A stretch of 64,000 nucleotides of DNA from Piscinibacterium candidicorallinum (GTDB lineage: Bacteria > Pseudomonadota > Gammaproteobacteria > Burkholderiales > Burkholderiaceae_C): positions 496,001 to 560,000 of the forward strand of contig NZ_CP180191.1 of the NCBI RefSeq assembly GCF_047549485.1, read 5' to 3'. This document shows positions 1 to 8,725 of the stretch, piece by piece. The notes beneath the pieces were generated by a model that saw only the letters and a list, made by a program, of their open reading frames with translations, was not told where the DNA came from and ran no database searches. Position numbers and translations under genes: made by a program. How positions within the stretch are numbered: the first letter of the stretch is position 1; the number at the start of each line of letters is the position of its first letter.

Positions 1-1
1 C

Positions 2-1408
2 ATCAAGCAGCGATTCATCCTCATGTTCGTGGTGGTGATCTCTGCAGCCATGACCACGCCCGTCCATGCGGCATTCAATACCCCGATGTGGGGTCGCATG
101 ACGGTGACGGCTGTCTTCGTCACCGTCCTGTGCTGGCTGTTCTGGGCCACATTGCGCTCCATCACCAAGCCCCTGCACGACGTGCAGGCGCTGGCCGAGC
201 GGATGGCAGTCGGTGACTTGAGCGAAGACCTCTTCGTCGACGGTACCGACGAAGTTGCAAAGACCGTTGCAGCCATTCAGCGTGTACAGGAAAGCCTGCG
301 CAACACGGTGGGACAGATCCGTGTAGCGGCAGACTCCATCACAACCGCATCCACCGAAGTGGCTGTGGGCAACCAGGATCTGTCCGGCCGTACAGAACAG
401 ACAGCGAGCAGCCTGCAGGAGACTGCAGCGTCGATGTCACAACTTTCACAAAACGTGAATCAGAATGCCGAGTCGGCTCGCCAGGCGAACCAGCTGGCCA
501 GCGCAGCAAGCATGGATGCCATGCGCGGTGGCGAGGTGGTGGGCAGGGTCGTTGAGACCATGACCGACATCAGCACGGCGTCGCGCAAGATCAGCGAGAT
601 CATCGGTGTCATCGACGGCATCGCTTTCCAGACCAACATCCTGGCGCTGAACGCCAGCGTGGAAGCCGCCCGTGCCGGTGAGCAGGGCCGCGGCTTTGCC
701 GTGGTGGCATCTGAAGTGCGCAATCTCGCCCAGCGCAGCGCCGAGGCCGCCAAGGAGATCAAGACCCTGATCGGCGCCAGCGCCGAGAAGGTCGAGACCG
801 GCAGCCAACTGGTGGCGGATGCTGGCAGCGTGATGAACGAGATCGTCGCCAGCGTGCAGCGTGTGACGGACATGATCGGCGAGATCACGGCCTCCACCAC
901 CGAGCAGGCCAGCGGCATCGCGCAGGTCAACCAGGCGGTGAACCAGCTGGATCAGATGACCCAGCAGAACGCTGCGTTGGTTGAAGAGTCTGCTGCGGCG
1001 GCTGAAAGCCTGAAGGATCAGGCCGTTCGGCTGGCGCAGTCCGTGAGCGTGTTCAAACTGGCCGCACAGCGTGCAGCACAGAGTTTCGTGGCGGCAACTC
1101 AGCCGCAGGCTGCGCTGGCCGCAGCCGGTGCGTCTGCGCCAGTCAAGCCGTTTGCTGTGACTAAGGTTGCGTCAAAGCCCGTCGCCAAGCCCGCTGCAAA
1201 GCCGGCGGCCAAGCCCAGCGCGTCCTCGGCTGACACGCCTGCTGCCGCCATCAAGTCTGCAAGCAGCAGCGTTCCTTCGCACAGCGCACCTGCTCCCGTG
1301 GCTGCCGCTGCGCCGGCCGCGAGCCCCGCTGCGCCAGCGAAGCCGGCCGCTGCACCCGCGCCAGCAACAGTGGGTGCTGGTGCCAGCGACGACTGGGAAG
1401 AGTTCTGA
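2..1408 (+). CDS. Methyl-accepting chemotaxis protein, 5'-truncated by window start
   Basis: A transmembrane chemoreceptor that passes ligand signals to CheA/CheW. The reading frame is open to the left edge; the first ATG at 23 lies just inside a hydrophobic stretch, so the true N-terminus, probably a first membrane segment and periplasmic sensor, is missing. Visible parts are a membrane segment (from ATG 23 about residues 26-46), a HAMP domain, and a long signalling domain with the conserved hairpin tip (IGVIDGIAFQTNILALNASVEAARAGEQGRGFAVVA). After it comes an Ala/Pro/Lys-rich linker of roughly 100 residues ending in DDWEEF. The last five residues fit the CheR/CheB docking pentapeptide pattern, which the other receptors here lack. 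The place of the linker and tail is seen in the sequence; tethering is inferred from the enteric family. Confidence 0.95.
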   Translation: MKQRFILMFVVVISAAMTTPVHAAFNTPMWGRMTVTAVFVTVLCWLFWATLRSITKPLHDVQALAERMAVGDLSEDLFVDGTDEVAKTVAAIQRVQESLRNTVGQIRVAADSITTASTEVAVGNQDLSGRTEQTASSLQETAASMSQLSQNVNQNAESARQANQLASAASMDAMRGGEVVGRVVETMTDISTASRKISEIIGVIDGIAFQTNILALNASVEAARAGEQGRGFAVVASEVRNLAQRSAEAAKEIKTLIGASAEKVETGSQLVADAGSVMNEIVASVQRVTDMIGEITASTTEQASGIAQVNQAVNQLDQMTQQNAALVEESAAAAESLKDQAVRLAQSVSVFKLAAQRAAQSFVAATQPQAALAAAGASAPVKPFAVTKVASKPVAKPAAKPAAKPSASSADTPAAAIKSASSSVPSHSAPAPVAAAAPAASPAAPAKPAAAPAPATVGAGASDDWEEF

Positions 1409-1446
1409 GCTGACTTGGACAAGCCCGCGCAACGGAGGCTGGCGAA

Positions 1447-1807
1447 ATGACACGTTCGAAATTGACCGGCAATAGCTTCGAAGTCGTCGAGCGAGACCTG
1501 TCGCCTGCGGTACCCAGCGCCGGGACGCGAGTGAGTCTGCGCGCGATGCGGCGAGTCAAGAAGGACGTGTTGATGAACGTCCCGAGCCGCATCGAGCGTG
1601 GCTGGCATGACCGGTGAGATCACCGCCAGCAACTTGGAGCAGACCAGAGATGTCACGCAGCTCGTTTCGGCGGTGGGTCCAATGAATCGTTCGATTCAAC
1701 ATCGCCCTGCGCTGGCGGAGCAACGTGCCGCCGCGGCCGAGCGCCTGGAGCATCGTGCGCAGCCTCTGGCGCACGCGGTCGGTGTGAATCGCCGGTCAGT
1801 GACCTGA
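1447..1807 (+). pseudogene. Decayed chemoreceptor 3' fragment
   Basis: The frame beginning at GTG 1598 reads MTGEITASNLEQTRDVTQ and later ALAEQRAAAAERLEHRAQ. These line up with MIGEITASTTEQASGIAQ and ALVEESAAAAESLKDQA at the C-terminal end of the signalling domain of the receptors on either side. Stop codons interrupt this frame at 1571-1576, and a weakly similar stretch upstream (SFEVVERDL at about 1477-1503) falls in another frame. I read it as the remnant of a receptor gene in which deletions and frameshifts have removed most of the coding region. The 65-70 residue open frame could still be translated but has no start signal worth naming. Confidence 0.6.
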
Positions 1808-1853
1808 GCATGAACTGTAAGAAGCGCCTGGAGGCGGCGCAGAGGGGATTGAG

Positions 1854-3410
1854 ATGTTCAAGAACTTGAGTGTTGCCGCGAAGATGGTCGGTGTGATCGG
1901 GCTCCTGCTCCTGTCCACAGCGATCACGGCTGTCACGGCGGTGGTGATGTTGACCGTACAGGGCAACAAGTTCGGTGCCGTGCTGGACGGTGACGTCGCA
2001 CAGTCGCAGCGCTTGGCGGAGATGCGCGCCAAGATGGCGGTCATGCGGCAGCACGAAAAGGACGTGTTGCTTGCAGGTGGAGACCCCGAGAAAGTTGCAG
2101 CCTCCGGCAAGGCGTGGAAGGCTGAGCTGCAGAACGTGCAAGCGCTGCTGAAGACTGTTGGCGACAGCAACTCGGACCAGGCCATTGCCACCGAGGTGGC
2201 CAAGATGAGCGATGCCGTCGCGCAGTACGCCAAGAACTTCGACAGCGTGGTTGCAGCCATGGGCGGCGGCAACCCGATGATGAGCATGTTCGCCGAGACC
2301 GCGCTTGGGCCGGTCCGCCAAATGATCGCCAAGGCGGACGAGGCCGCCAGTCAGATCGTGAAGCTCCAGCTGGATGACGCAGCCCGCAAGCGCGCGGAAG
2401 CCGCCAGCTACAAGCAGGTTGCCGTAGTTGCGGAACTCACCGTTCTGGCTGTGGCGCTTCTGGTCGGCATCGGTGCCGGCTGGTGGCTGATGCGCACCAT
2501 CAAGGGCCCGCTGGATGAGGCGCGCCGCTTTGCCCGCCGCGTGGCTGAAGGAGACTTGGCCGCGACGATCGATATCCAGCGTGGTGATGAGTTTGGCCGG
2601 CTGCTTGAATCTCTGGTCGAGATGCAGGCGGCTCTGCGCAGTGTGGTGTCTGATGTCCGCGAGTCGGTGTCGTCGATCTCGGTGGCTTCGTCCGAAGTCG
2701 CAGTCGGCAATCAGGATCTTTCGCAGCGCACGGAGCAGGCTGCCAGCAATCTGCAACAGACCGCCTCAGCGATCGAGCAACTCACAGCCACGGTGTCCCA
2801 GTCCGCCGACAATGCGCGCCAGGCCAGCCAGATGGCGCATGCTGCAAGCGCTGACGCTACGCGCGGTGGCGAAGTGGTGGGCAAGGTGGTTCACACCATG
2901 CAGGAAATTTCGTCTCACTCCAAGAAGATCAACGAAATCATTGGCGTGATCGACGGGATCGCCTTCCAGACCAACATTCTGGCGCTCAATGCCAGTGTGG
3001 AGGCCGCACGCGCCGGCGAACAGGGCCGCGGCTTTGCAGTGGTAGCCGGTGAAGTGCGCAATCTCGCCCAGCGCAGCGCGCAGGCCGCCAAGGAAATCAA
3101 GACCCTTATCAGCGCCAGCACCGAGCGTGTGGCCGCTGGTAGCGAGCTGGTGCAGACCGCTGGCGCTGCCATGAGCGACATCGTCAGCTCGGTGAGCCGC
3201 GTGAGTGACATCATCGGCGAGATCAGCTCTGCGATGAGCGAGCAGACCAGCGGGATCGGCGAGGTCAATGGCTCCGTGTCTCGTCTGGACCAGATGACTC
3301 AGCAGAACGCAGCACTGGTTGAAGAGTCTGCCGCAGCAGCCGAGAGCTTGAAGGATCAGGCCGAGCGTCTGGCCCGCGCAGTGAGCGTGTTCCGAGTTGA
3401 AATGGCTTGA
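1854..3410 (+). CDS. Methyl-accepting chemotaxis protein
   Basis: A complete 518-residue transmembrane receptor. Residues about 10-34 form the first membrane segment. A helical periplasmic sensor of about 160 residues follows, then a second membrane segment near residues 188-210, HAMP (starting TIKGPLDEARRFARRV) and a cytoplasmic signalling domain with the usual hairpin tip. It ends at VSVFRVEMA with no docking pentapeptide. The start ATG 1854 is preceded by GGGATTGAG, a usable ribosome site. The signalling half is very close at DNA level to the receptors at 2 and 33270, while the sensor halves differ, the pattern expected of duplication with sensor exchange. The ligand cannot be told from the sequence. 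Confidence 0.95.
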   Translation: MFKNLSVAAKMVGVIGLLLLSTAITAVTAVVMLTVQGNKFGAVLDGDVAQSQRLAEMRAKMAVMRQHEKDVLLAGGDPEKVAASGKAWKAELQNVQALLKTVGDSNSDQAIATEVAKMSDAVAQYAKNFDSVVAAMGGGNPMMSMFAETALGPVRQMIAKADEAASQIVKLQLDDAARKRAEAASYKQVAVVAELTVLAVALLVGIGAGWWLMRTIKGPLDEARRFARRVAEGDLAATIDIQRGDEFGRLLESLVEMQAALRSVVSDVRESVSSISVASSEVAVGNQDLSQRTEQAASNLQQTASAIEQLTATVSQSADNARQASQMAHAASADATRGGEVVGKVVHTMQEISSHSKKINEIIGVIDGIAFQTNILALNASVEAARAGEQGRGFAVVAGEVRNLAQRSAQAAKEIKTLISASTERVAAGSELVQTAGAAMSDIVSSVSRVSDIIGEISSAMSEQTSGIGEVNGSVSRLDQMTQQNAALVEESAAAAESLKDQAERLARAVSVFRVEMA

Positions 3411-3539
3411 TCGCGAACCACAAGTTGCGCACCACAAGCAGCGCCGCAAGGCGCTGTTTTTCATTTGTTGGCCATAAATGAGCTATTTATAAAGCAGCAA
3501 AAGTTACTTTCCGCTTATTGGATATATGTTTCGAGGCCA

Positions 3540-4098
3540 ATGCATCAACATGTAATCGTGGCCGATTTTTATCATGAATTGCGCACGCTCCCGGTGCGTG
3601 CAAGCGCTGATCGGCAGACGCTGCGCGCTTGCTCGGATACTCGGCGCTCCACTTTGAATGCAGAGCGAATCTTGGGTGTGCGCTGGCCCCACCTCGCACT
3701 GCCGGTTGACGAGCTGGATGCGTCAGTCAACTTCTTCAGTCGTTATGGCGGCCTGGCCGTGGTCCGGGATCGGCGGCTGGAGGGCGGCAGCACCGTCTGG
3801 CTTGGCCCGCCGCATGAAGGGCGGGCCGATCCAGAGTGCGTGCTCGTGCTGAAGCACGCCGAGGTCAAGACGCCCGTCGATCACCTCGGCTTCCAGTGCG
3901 TTTACCGAAGCGACGTGGATGCGGTAGTCGCGCGAAGGAGACGCCGACATTCTCGTTGGCAGGCCTCGCGATGCAGGTGGCAGCATCGGCTGCTACGTGC
4001 TGGTTCGTGAGCCCGGCGGCCACCTGCTGGAGTTCACGCTTGGCCAACCCATCCTCGGTCTGGGTACGCAAATACAGGGCTCCGCAGCGAGCGCCTAG
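3540..4098 (+). pseudogene. VOC/glyoxalase-family gene broken by a frameshift
   Basis: Two reading frames together encode one vicinal-oxygen-chelate (glyoxalase/bleomycin-resistance) protein. The first, from ATG 3540 or a later start, gives WPHLALPVDELDASVNFF and then TPVDHLGFQCVYRSDVDAVVAR. After about 3933 the protein continues in the next frame as EGDADILVGRPRDAGGSIGC and PGGHLLEFTLGQP to a stop at 4096-4098. The second part has the typical C-terminal VOC ending (YVLVREPGGHLLEF). The residues before about 3680 look non-coding, so the true start is unclear. The stop overlaps the fliR stop on the other strand in a shared CTAG. Either a true inactivating indel or a sequencing error could explain the break. 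Confidence 0.7.
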
Positions 4099-4856
4099 CC
4101 GAGAATCCAGCCCAGCATCCGCTCGATCGCAATCGTGAGCGGCTGCTGCATGAAGGGCAGGGTGATGAACAGTGCCACCAGCCCGGAGATGACCGTGACC
4201 GGAAAGGCCAGCGAGAACACCTGAAACTGCGGCGCAACCCGGCTCATCACGCCGAGCGCCAGATTCATGAAGCCGATCAACACGATGAAGGGCAGCGCAA
4301 TCGTGAGGGCGATCTCGAACATCTGCGCGCCCAGCTGCATCATGGGCACGGCGCCCAGTACTCCCAAGGGATTGGAACCCACCGGAAACAGCTCAAAGCT
4401 CTTGGTAATGGCCGCGAGCAGCAGGTAGTGGCCGTTCATGGCGAGAAAGAGCAGCATGGTGAGCACACCCATCATGCGGTTCACCGCATTGCTCTGCCCG
4501 CCCTGCGTCGGGTCGAAGAAGGACGCGAACCCCAGACCCATCTGCAGGCCGATGAGTTCGCCAGCCAGCTCGATGGCGGCAAAGACCAGACGCACCGTGA
4601 ATCCGATGGTCAGGCCGATCAGTACCTGCTGCACTGCCAGGCCGAACATCGGGACCAGATCCAGCGTACGTGCCGAGGCGGGGACGTCCGGCGCGAGCAG
4701 CAAAGCGATCAGTGCTGCCAAGGCGATCCGTACACGCGTAGGCACGGCGCGGTTGCCCAGGAAGGGGGCGACGGAGAACAGCGCCAACACCCGAATGAAC
4801 GGCCAGATGAAGGCCGCAACCCATCCCAGAACGAGGCTGTCGGTGAACTGGATCAC
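4095..4856 (-). CDS. fliR: Flagellar export gate protein FliR
   Basis: A 253-residue integral membrane protein of the flagellar type III export gate, which with FliP and FliQ forms the helical core pore. It is strongly hydrophobic throughout, with several membrane segments from the N-terminus (LVLGWVAAFIWPFIRVLALF). The family signature IELAGELIGLQMGLGFASFFDP lies near residues 95-116. Length agrees with known FliR. It is the last gene of the leftward fliLMNOPQR run, starting 21 bp after fliQ ends. The stop overlaps that of the broken VOC gene on the opposite strand, so there is no room for a terminator between them. Confidence 0.96.
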   Translation of the reverse strand: MIQFTDSLVLGWVAAFIWPFIRVLALFSVAPFLGNRAVPTRVRIALAALIALLLAPDVPASARTLDLVPMFGLAVQQVLIGLTIGFTVRLVFAAIELAGELIGLQMGLGFASFFDPTQGGQSNAVNRMMGVLTMLLFLAMNGHYLLLAAITKSFELFPVGSNPLGVLGAVPMMQLGAQMFEIALTIALPFIVLIGFMNLALGVMSRVAPQFQVFSLAFPVTVISGLVALFITLPFMQQPLTIAIERMLGWILG

Positions 4857-4877
4857 GGCTCTGGCGCTGGGGCGGGA

Positions 4878-5150
4878 TCAGCCGATCGCACCGGGGATGG
4901 ATTCGATCAGCGTGCGCAGGTAGCTCACCATCATGCTCATCATCCATGGGCCTGCAATCACCAATGCCGCGATGACAGCGACCAGCTTGGGCAGGAAGGA
5001 CAGCGTGGCTTCGTTGACCTGGGTGGCGGCCTGAAAGACGGCCACCACGAGGCCGACGGCCAGCGCAGTCAGCAGCAAGGGAGCCGAGATCATCAGGAGC
5101 AGTTGCAGGGCCTGTTGACCGAGCGTCATCACGGATTGGGCGTTCATCAT
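4878..5150 (-). CDS. fliQ: Flagellar export gate protein FliQ
   Basis: A 90-residue protein with two membrane helices, the usual size and shape of FliQ. It packs around the FliP/FliR pore of the export gate in the inner membrane. The sequence reads LLLMISAPLLLTALAVGLVV for the first helix, with FQAATQVNEATLSFLPKL in between, the family hallmark, then a second helix. The start at 5150 has AGGACTCC just upstream. It lies between fliP (30 bp away) and fliR in the conserved order. Confidence 0.96.
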   Translation of the reverse strand: MMNAQSVMTLGQQALQLLLMISAPLLLTALAVGLVVAVFQAATQVNEATLSFLPKLVAVIAALVIAGPWMMSMMVSYLRTLIESIPGAIG

Positions 5151-5180
5151 GGAGTCCTGTTGAGGGTGCCGATCAAGGCG

Positions 5181-5951
5181 CTAGGTACCGACGTGGAAGC
5201 TGGCAACCAGCGAGGCCACGAGGAGGTTCCAGCCGTCGGCCAGCACAAAGAGCATGAGCTTGAAGGGCAGGGCCACCAGCACGGGCGACAGCATCATCAT
5301 CCCCATGCTCATCAGCACGCTGGCGACCACCATGTCGATGATCAGGAAGGGGATGAAGATCATGAAGCCGATCTGGAAGGCGGTCTTCAGCTCGCTGATC
5401 ACGAACGCCGGGACCACCACTCGCAGGGGAAAGGCTTCCGGCTTCGTGTCTGCGGGCACCTTGCCCAGTCGGGCGAAGAGCGCGAGATCCGTGTCGCGGG
5501 TCTGGCGCAGCATGAATTCCTTCAGCGGCACCTCGCCGCGCTTCATTGCCTCTTCAAAACCGATCTGGTTTGCCGATAAGGGTTTGTAAGCCTCTTCGGT
5601 GATCCGGTCTGTGACCGGAGCCATGACGAAAAAGGTCAGGAACAGCGCCAGGCCGATCAGCACCTGGTTGGGCGGCGTGGTCGTTGTGCCCAGTGCCTGC
5701 CGAAGAAGCGACAGCACGATGATGATGCGCGTGAAGCTCGTCATCAGAAGCAGGATTGCTGGGATGAAGGACAGGGCCGTCATCATCAGCAGCGTCTGCA
5801 CCGGCACGGAATATGTGGTCGTGCCGCCGCTGGTTTGCGAGGTCAGCTGCAGGGGGCTTGACTGAGCTACGGCATCGGGGGCAAACCATGCCAGGCCAGC
5901 GGCGGCCATCAACACGGCGCCCGCTTTCAGAGCGGAGGGGAGCTCACGCAT
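5181..5951 (-). CDS. fliP: Flagellar export gate protein FliP
   Basis: A 256-residue export gate subunit. It begins with a cleavable signal peptide, as most FliP proteins do (residues 1-30, ending PDAVAQ). Four membrane helices follow, with the family motifs FTRIIIVLSLLRQALGT and PPNQVLIGLALFLTFFVM and the C-terminal IGFMIFIPFLIIDMVVASVLM. Its start overlaps the end of fliO by 8 bp, which suggests coupled translation. It assembles with FliQ and FliR into the protein-conducting core. Confidence 0.97.
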   Translation of the reverse strand: MRELPSALKAGAVLMAAAGLAWFAPDAVAQSSPLQLTSQTSGGTTTYSVPVQTLLMMTALSFIPAILLLMTSFTRIIIVLSLLRQALGTTTTPPNQVLIGLALFLTFFVMAPVTDRITEEAYKPLSANQIGFEEAMKRGEVPLKEFMLRQTRDTDLALFARLGKVPADTKPEAFPLRVVVPAFVISELKTAFQIGFMIFIPFLIIDMVVASVLMSMGMMMLSPVLVALPFKLMLFVLADGWNLLVASLVASFHVGT

Positions 5952-6348
5952 TGCGCGTCTCCTGCGCCTGCTTGAGCGATTCGCTGAACCCTGCGGGGGC
6001 AGGCGTCTCGCTCAGCAGGTTGATCTGATTCGGCGTGATGCCGACTACCAGGCGCTTGCCGGCTACCTCGACGATGGCGATGCGCTCGCGCGCACCCACC
6101 GCCACGGCGCTCACTACTTTCAGTTCGCTTGCGGGAGCGCCCTTGAGCCGACCGCCGCGCTTGAGATACCAGGCCCCTGCCACCATCGCGATGAGCAACA
6201 GGACCACCATGAACATGGATCCGCTGGAGCTTGCGGGGACTGCAGAGGCCGCGACCGGACCGGCGGCCTGCTGGGCGAAGCAGATCGCGCTCAGGCTCAG
6301 GGTGAGGCTCGCGCACAGAGCAGAGCGAAGAAGGGCAGGGCTGTTCAT
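5944..6348 (-). CDS. fliO: Flagellar export assembly protein FliO
   Basis: A small single-pass membrane protein that helps FliP assemble into the export gate. From the ATG at 6348 it has 134 residues: a signal-like N-terminus (SALCASLTLSLSAICFAQ), a low-complexity Ala/Ser stretch, a membrane helix (MFMVVLLLIAMVAGAWYL) followed by basic residues, and a soluble tail with the FliO pattern (RERIAIVEVAGKRLVVGITP). An in-frame ATG 30 bp upstream (6378) would add MPRESCPETL, which looks less natural before a signal sequence. FliO is poorly conserved; position between fliN and fliP and the overlap with fliP support the call. Confidence 0.9.
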   Translation of the reverse strand: MNSPALLRSALCASLTLSLSAICFAQQAAGPVAASAVPASSSGSMFMVVLLLIAMVAGAWYLKRGGRLKGAPASELKVVSAVAVGARERIAIVEVAGKRLVVGITPNQINLLSETPAPAGFSESLKQAQETRNA

Positions 6349-6403
6349 CAGGGTCTCCGGGCAGCTCTCGCGGGGCAACGCGGGCTGTCCAGCCGATTGA
6401 GGT

Positions 6404-6847
6404 CTAGTGGCGGTTCAGGCGCTTCATGCGCTCTGAGGGCGTGACGATGTCCGTCAGGCGGATGCCGAACTTGTCGTTCACCACGACCACCTCGCCTTGA
6501 GCGATCAGGCAGCCGTTGACGAGCACGTCCATGGGTTCACCAGCCAGTGCATCCAGTTCGATCACGGAGCCCTGGGCCAACTGCAGGATGTGCTTGATCG
6601 GAATGCGCGTACGGCCCAGCTCCACCGTGAGCTGGACCGGAATGTCCAGGATCATCTCGATGTCGTTGTTGCCGCCGCCCTGACCGGGTGCGGCAAAGGG
6701 CTTGAACAGCGTGGCCTGAACCTGCTGCGCGGGCAAGGCAGACTCGGTGGGTTCGTCCACAACGGCTGTGCCACTCTCGGCGGCGGCCTGCTGTTCAAGG
6801 GCGGCCGCCCATTCGTCGGCCATCGCATCCTGGTTCTCAGCGCTCAT
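6404..6847 (-). CDS. fliN: Flagellar motor switch protein FliN
   Basis: A 147-residue C-ring protein. The first 60 residues are acidic and variable. The SpoA-type C-terminal domain (about residues 63-145) is well conserved, with ILDIPVQLTVELGRTRIPIK, VIELDALAGEPMDVLVNG and GEVVVVNDKFGIRLTDIV. It forms the lower ring of the switch with FliM and provides a docking place for FliH and export cargo. The start at 6847 lies inside the last codons of fliM (11-bp overlap), so the two are translationally coupled. Confidence 0.97.
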   Translation of the reverse strand: MSAENQDAMADEWAAALEQQAAAESGTAVVDEPTESALPAQQVQATLFKPFAAPGQGGGNNDIEMILDIPVQLTVELGRTRIPIKHILQLAQGSVIELDALAGEPMDVLVNGCLIAQGEVVVVNDKFGIRLTDIVTPSERMKRLNRH

Positions 6848-7844
6848 CGGAATCTCCGATCCAATCCTGGGCCTCTCGGCCTGTCAAAAACTCTTCAATT
6901 CGGAAGGCGTAGTGCCCGTTGACTGTTCCGTAGCGGCCGCCGAACACGGGGACGCCGTCCACCTTGATCTCGATCTGCTCGGGGATATCCATCTCGATGA
7001 AGTCCCCAGGCTTCAGGGCAATCAATTCGCCCACAGTGATGCTGCTCTGAGCCAACTCCGCTCGCATGACCACGTCGGCACTCTGGATCTGCTTGGTCAG
7101 CAGCCGAACCCACCGCGTGTCGGTCTCCTGGCTGTCCCCTTGCAGGGACGAGTACAGGATGTCGCGGATCGGTTCGAGCGTGGAGTAGGGAATGCAGAAG
7201 TGGATGTCGCCCGAGCTCTCGCCAATTTCGACAGTGAACGCGCAGGAGACGACGATTTCCGAAGGCGTGGCGATGTTGGCGAACTGGGTGTGCATTTCGC
7301 TGCGCTGATACTCCAGCGACAACGGGTAGATCCGCGCCCAGGCCTTTCCGTACTCCTCGGTGATGACTTCGAGCAGGCGCTGGATGATGCGCTGCTCGGT
7401 GGGTGAGAAGTCGCGGCCCTCGATGCGGGTGTGAATCGTGCCGCTGCCGCCGAACAGGCAGTCGATTACGGTGAACACCAGCGTCGGATCGCAGATGATC
7501 AGGCCCGAGCCGCGCAGCGGCCGGACATGCATGATGTTGATGTTGTTCGGCACGACGATGTTGCGCAGGAAGGCGCTGTACTTCTGCACCTTGACTGGGC
7601 CGATCGAGATCTCGGGCGAGCGCCGCAGGAAGTTGAAGATGCCGATGCGCAGATTTCGCGCAAAGCGCTCGTTGATGATCTCCATCGTGGGCATGCGCCC
7701 ACGAACAATGCGTTCCTGGCTGGCCAGGTCGTAGACACGTACGCCGCCGTCTTCGGAGTCTCCCTCCGAGGTCTGCTTCTCGCCTGTGACGCCCTCAAGA
7801 AGGGCATCGACTTCGTCTTGCGAGAGAAAGCTTGCGCCGGCCAT
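6837..7844 (-). CDS. fliM: Flagellar motor switch protein FliM
   Basis: A 335-residue C-ring protein that binds phosphorylated CheY and sets rotation direction. The N-terminal CheY-binding peptide is present (residues 5-15, SFLSQDEVDAL). It is followed by the middle domain with the GGXG-like MHVRPLRGSGLIICDPTLVF and SLVENIFGG-equivalent DCLFGGSG. A C-terminal SpoA domain resembles FliN and ends FRIEEFLTG. Length is normal for the family. It follows fliL by 23 bp and overlaps fliN. Confidence 0.97.
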   Translation of the reverse strand: MAGASFLSQDEVDALLEGVTGEKQTSEGDSEDGGVRVYDLASQERIVRGRMPTMEIINERFARNLRIGIFNFLRRSPEISIGPVKVQKYSAFLRNIVVPNNINIMHVRPLRGSGLIICDPTLVFTVIDCLFGGSGTIHTRIEGRDFSPTEQRIIQRLLEVITEEYGKAWARIYPLSLEYQRSEMHTQFANIATPSEIVVSCAFTVEIGESSGDIHFCIPYSTLEPIRDILYSSLQGDSQETDTRWVRLLTKQIQSADVVMRAELAQSSITVGELIALKPGDFIEMDIPEQIEIKVDGVPVFGGRYGTVNGHYAFRIEEFLTGREAQDWIGDSDER

Positions 7845-7867
7845 GGGCTTCGCTCTTTGTGCAGGAA

Positions 7868-8530
7868 TCAGTGAACGATGAAGCTGGCGAAATGCACTGC
7901 CAGCACTGGATTGGGCGACCCGCTCTTGAACTGTTCGCGATGCTGCTTCTCGAGCATCGACTTCATCTGTTCGAGCTGTGCGACCTGCTCAGGCGCCATA
8001 CCGGGCTGCGGCATGAGCTGCGGCGGCACGACAAACTTGGGCGGTGCCTGCCAGCCCAGCTGTTTGCCCGCTGCTGACGCGATGTCCATGCCCAGGGCCT
8101 GCTTGCCCTCGTTGGTCAGCAGTTCGGCTGCGGTCTTGTCGGCAATGGCGAACAGGATCTCGTTACGCAGGATCGGCATGCGCAGCTTGAGCGCATCCTC
8201 CACTTCCTTGGCCGCGACCTCGAGCGTGACTGAGATCTGGGCGAACTTGTCACCCAGGCCGGGTTCCGGCTTCAGATTGACCGTGAAGGGCTCCAGAGCC
8301 ACGAAGATGGGCGGGTTCTTGGGATCAGGTGCCTTGAACTTGGGTGCATCGGCCTGCGCGGCCTTGCCTTCGCCGCCTTCTTCAGCGGCAGCAGCCTTCT
8401 TCTTCATCATCACGAGCGCCGCAGCGCCACCGCCGCCAAGCAGCAGCACGGCCGCGGCGATGATGATGATCAGCTTCTTCTTGCCCTTTTTGGGGGGTGC
8501 TGCCTCAGCGGGGGCTTCCTTGGCGGCCAT
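7868..8530 (-). CDS. fliL: Flagellar basal body protein FliL
   Basis: A 220-residue single-pass inner membrane protein that surrounds the MotAB stators and influences torque. A short cytoplasmic start rich in Lys (PPKKGKKK) precedes one membrane helix at about residues 18-40, then an Ala/Glu/Lys-rich linker and the FliL domain (FVALEPFTVNLKPEP, FAQISVTLEVAAKEVEDALK, LRNEILFAIADKTAAEL). It is longer than enteric FliL because of the linker and of an extra C-terminal part (about residues 150-220) rich in Pro/Gln/Met. It is the first gene of the second leftward operon, with its own promoter and a terminator separating it from fliK. Confidence 0.95.
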   Translation of the reverse strand: MAAKEAPAEAAPPKKGKKKLIIIIAAAVLLLGGGGAAALVMMKKKAAAAEEGGEGKAAQADAPKFKAPDPKNPPIFVALEPFTVNLKPEPGLGDKFAQISVTLEVAAKEVEDALKLRMPILRNEILFAIADKTAAELLTNEGKQALGMDIASAAGKQLGWQAPPKFVVPPQLMPQPGMAPEQVAQLEQMKSMLEKQHREQFKSGSPNPVLAVHFASFIVH

Positions 8531-8676
8531 GGGTCCCAGTCCTTGATCGGTGTTGGCGTGCGGTCTGCACAGGCGCGCCGAAGGGGGGTCGGCGCAGCAA
8601 TGAAGTCATTGTGCGATCGCACCCGACGAGGGAATGGGGGGATAAGGCCTGTGAACCCGGCGCTATTCCGGGCCGG

Positions 8677-8703
8677 TTATCGGTCCGGAATGGCCGCGCT
8701 TGA
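8677..8703 (-). promoter_or_regulatory. FliA (sigma-28) type promoter for fliL
   Basis: On the minus strand the -35-like element TCAAGCGC (8703-8696) and the -10-like element ACCGATAA (8684-8677) are separated by 11 bp. The same pattern recurs before several other flagellar operons here. It sits between the fliK terminator hairpin and fliL and would start transcription about 140 bp before the fliL ATG. An inverted repeat (ATTCCGG 8665-8671, CCGGAAT 8685-8691) straddles the -10 and could be an operator. Confidence 0.7.
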
Positions 8704-8725
8704 GCGGCTTTCGCTGAAAGCTGGA

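Noticed and set aside
1653..2756. 367-codon minus-strand frame over the second receptor
   Set aside because: Antisense shadow of a certain receptor gene with a meaningless His/Arg-rich product.
4428..5579. Long open frame on the plus strand across fliR, fliQ and fliP
   Set aside because: It is antisense to three certain genes, rich in His/Gln/Gly as expected of the shadow of high-GC coding sequence, and has no start signal.
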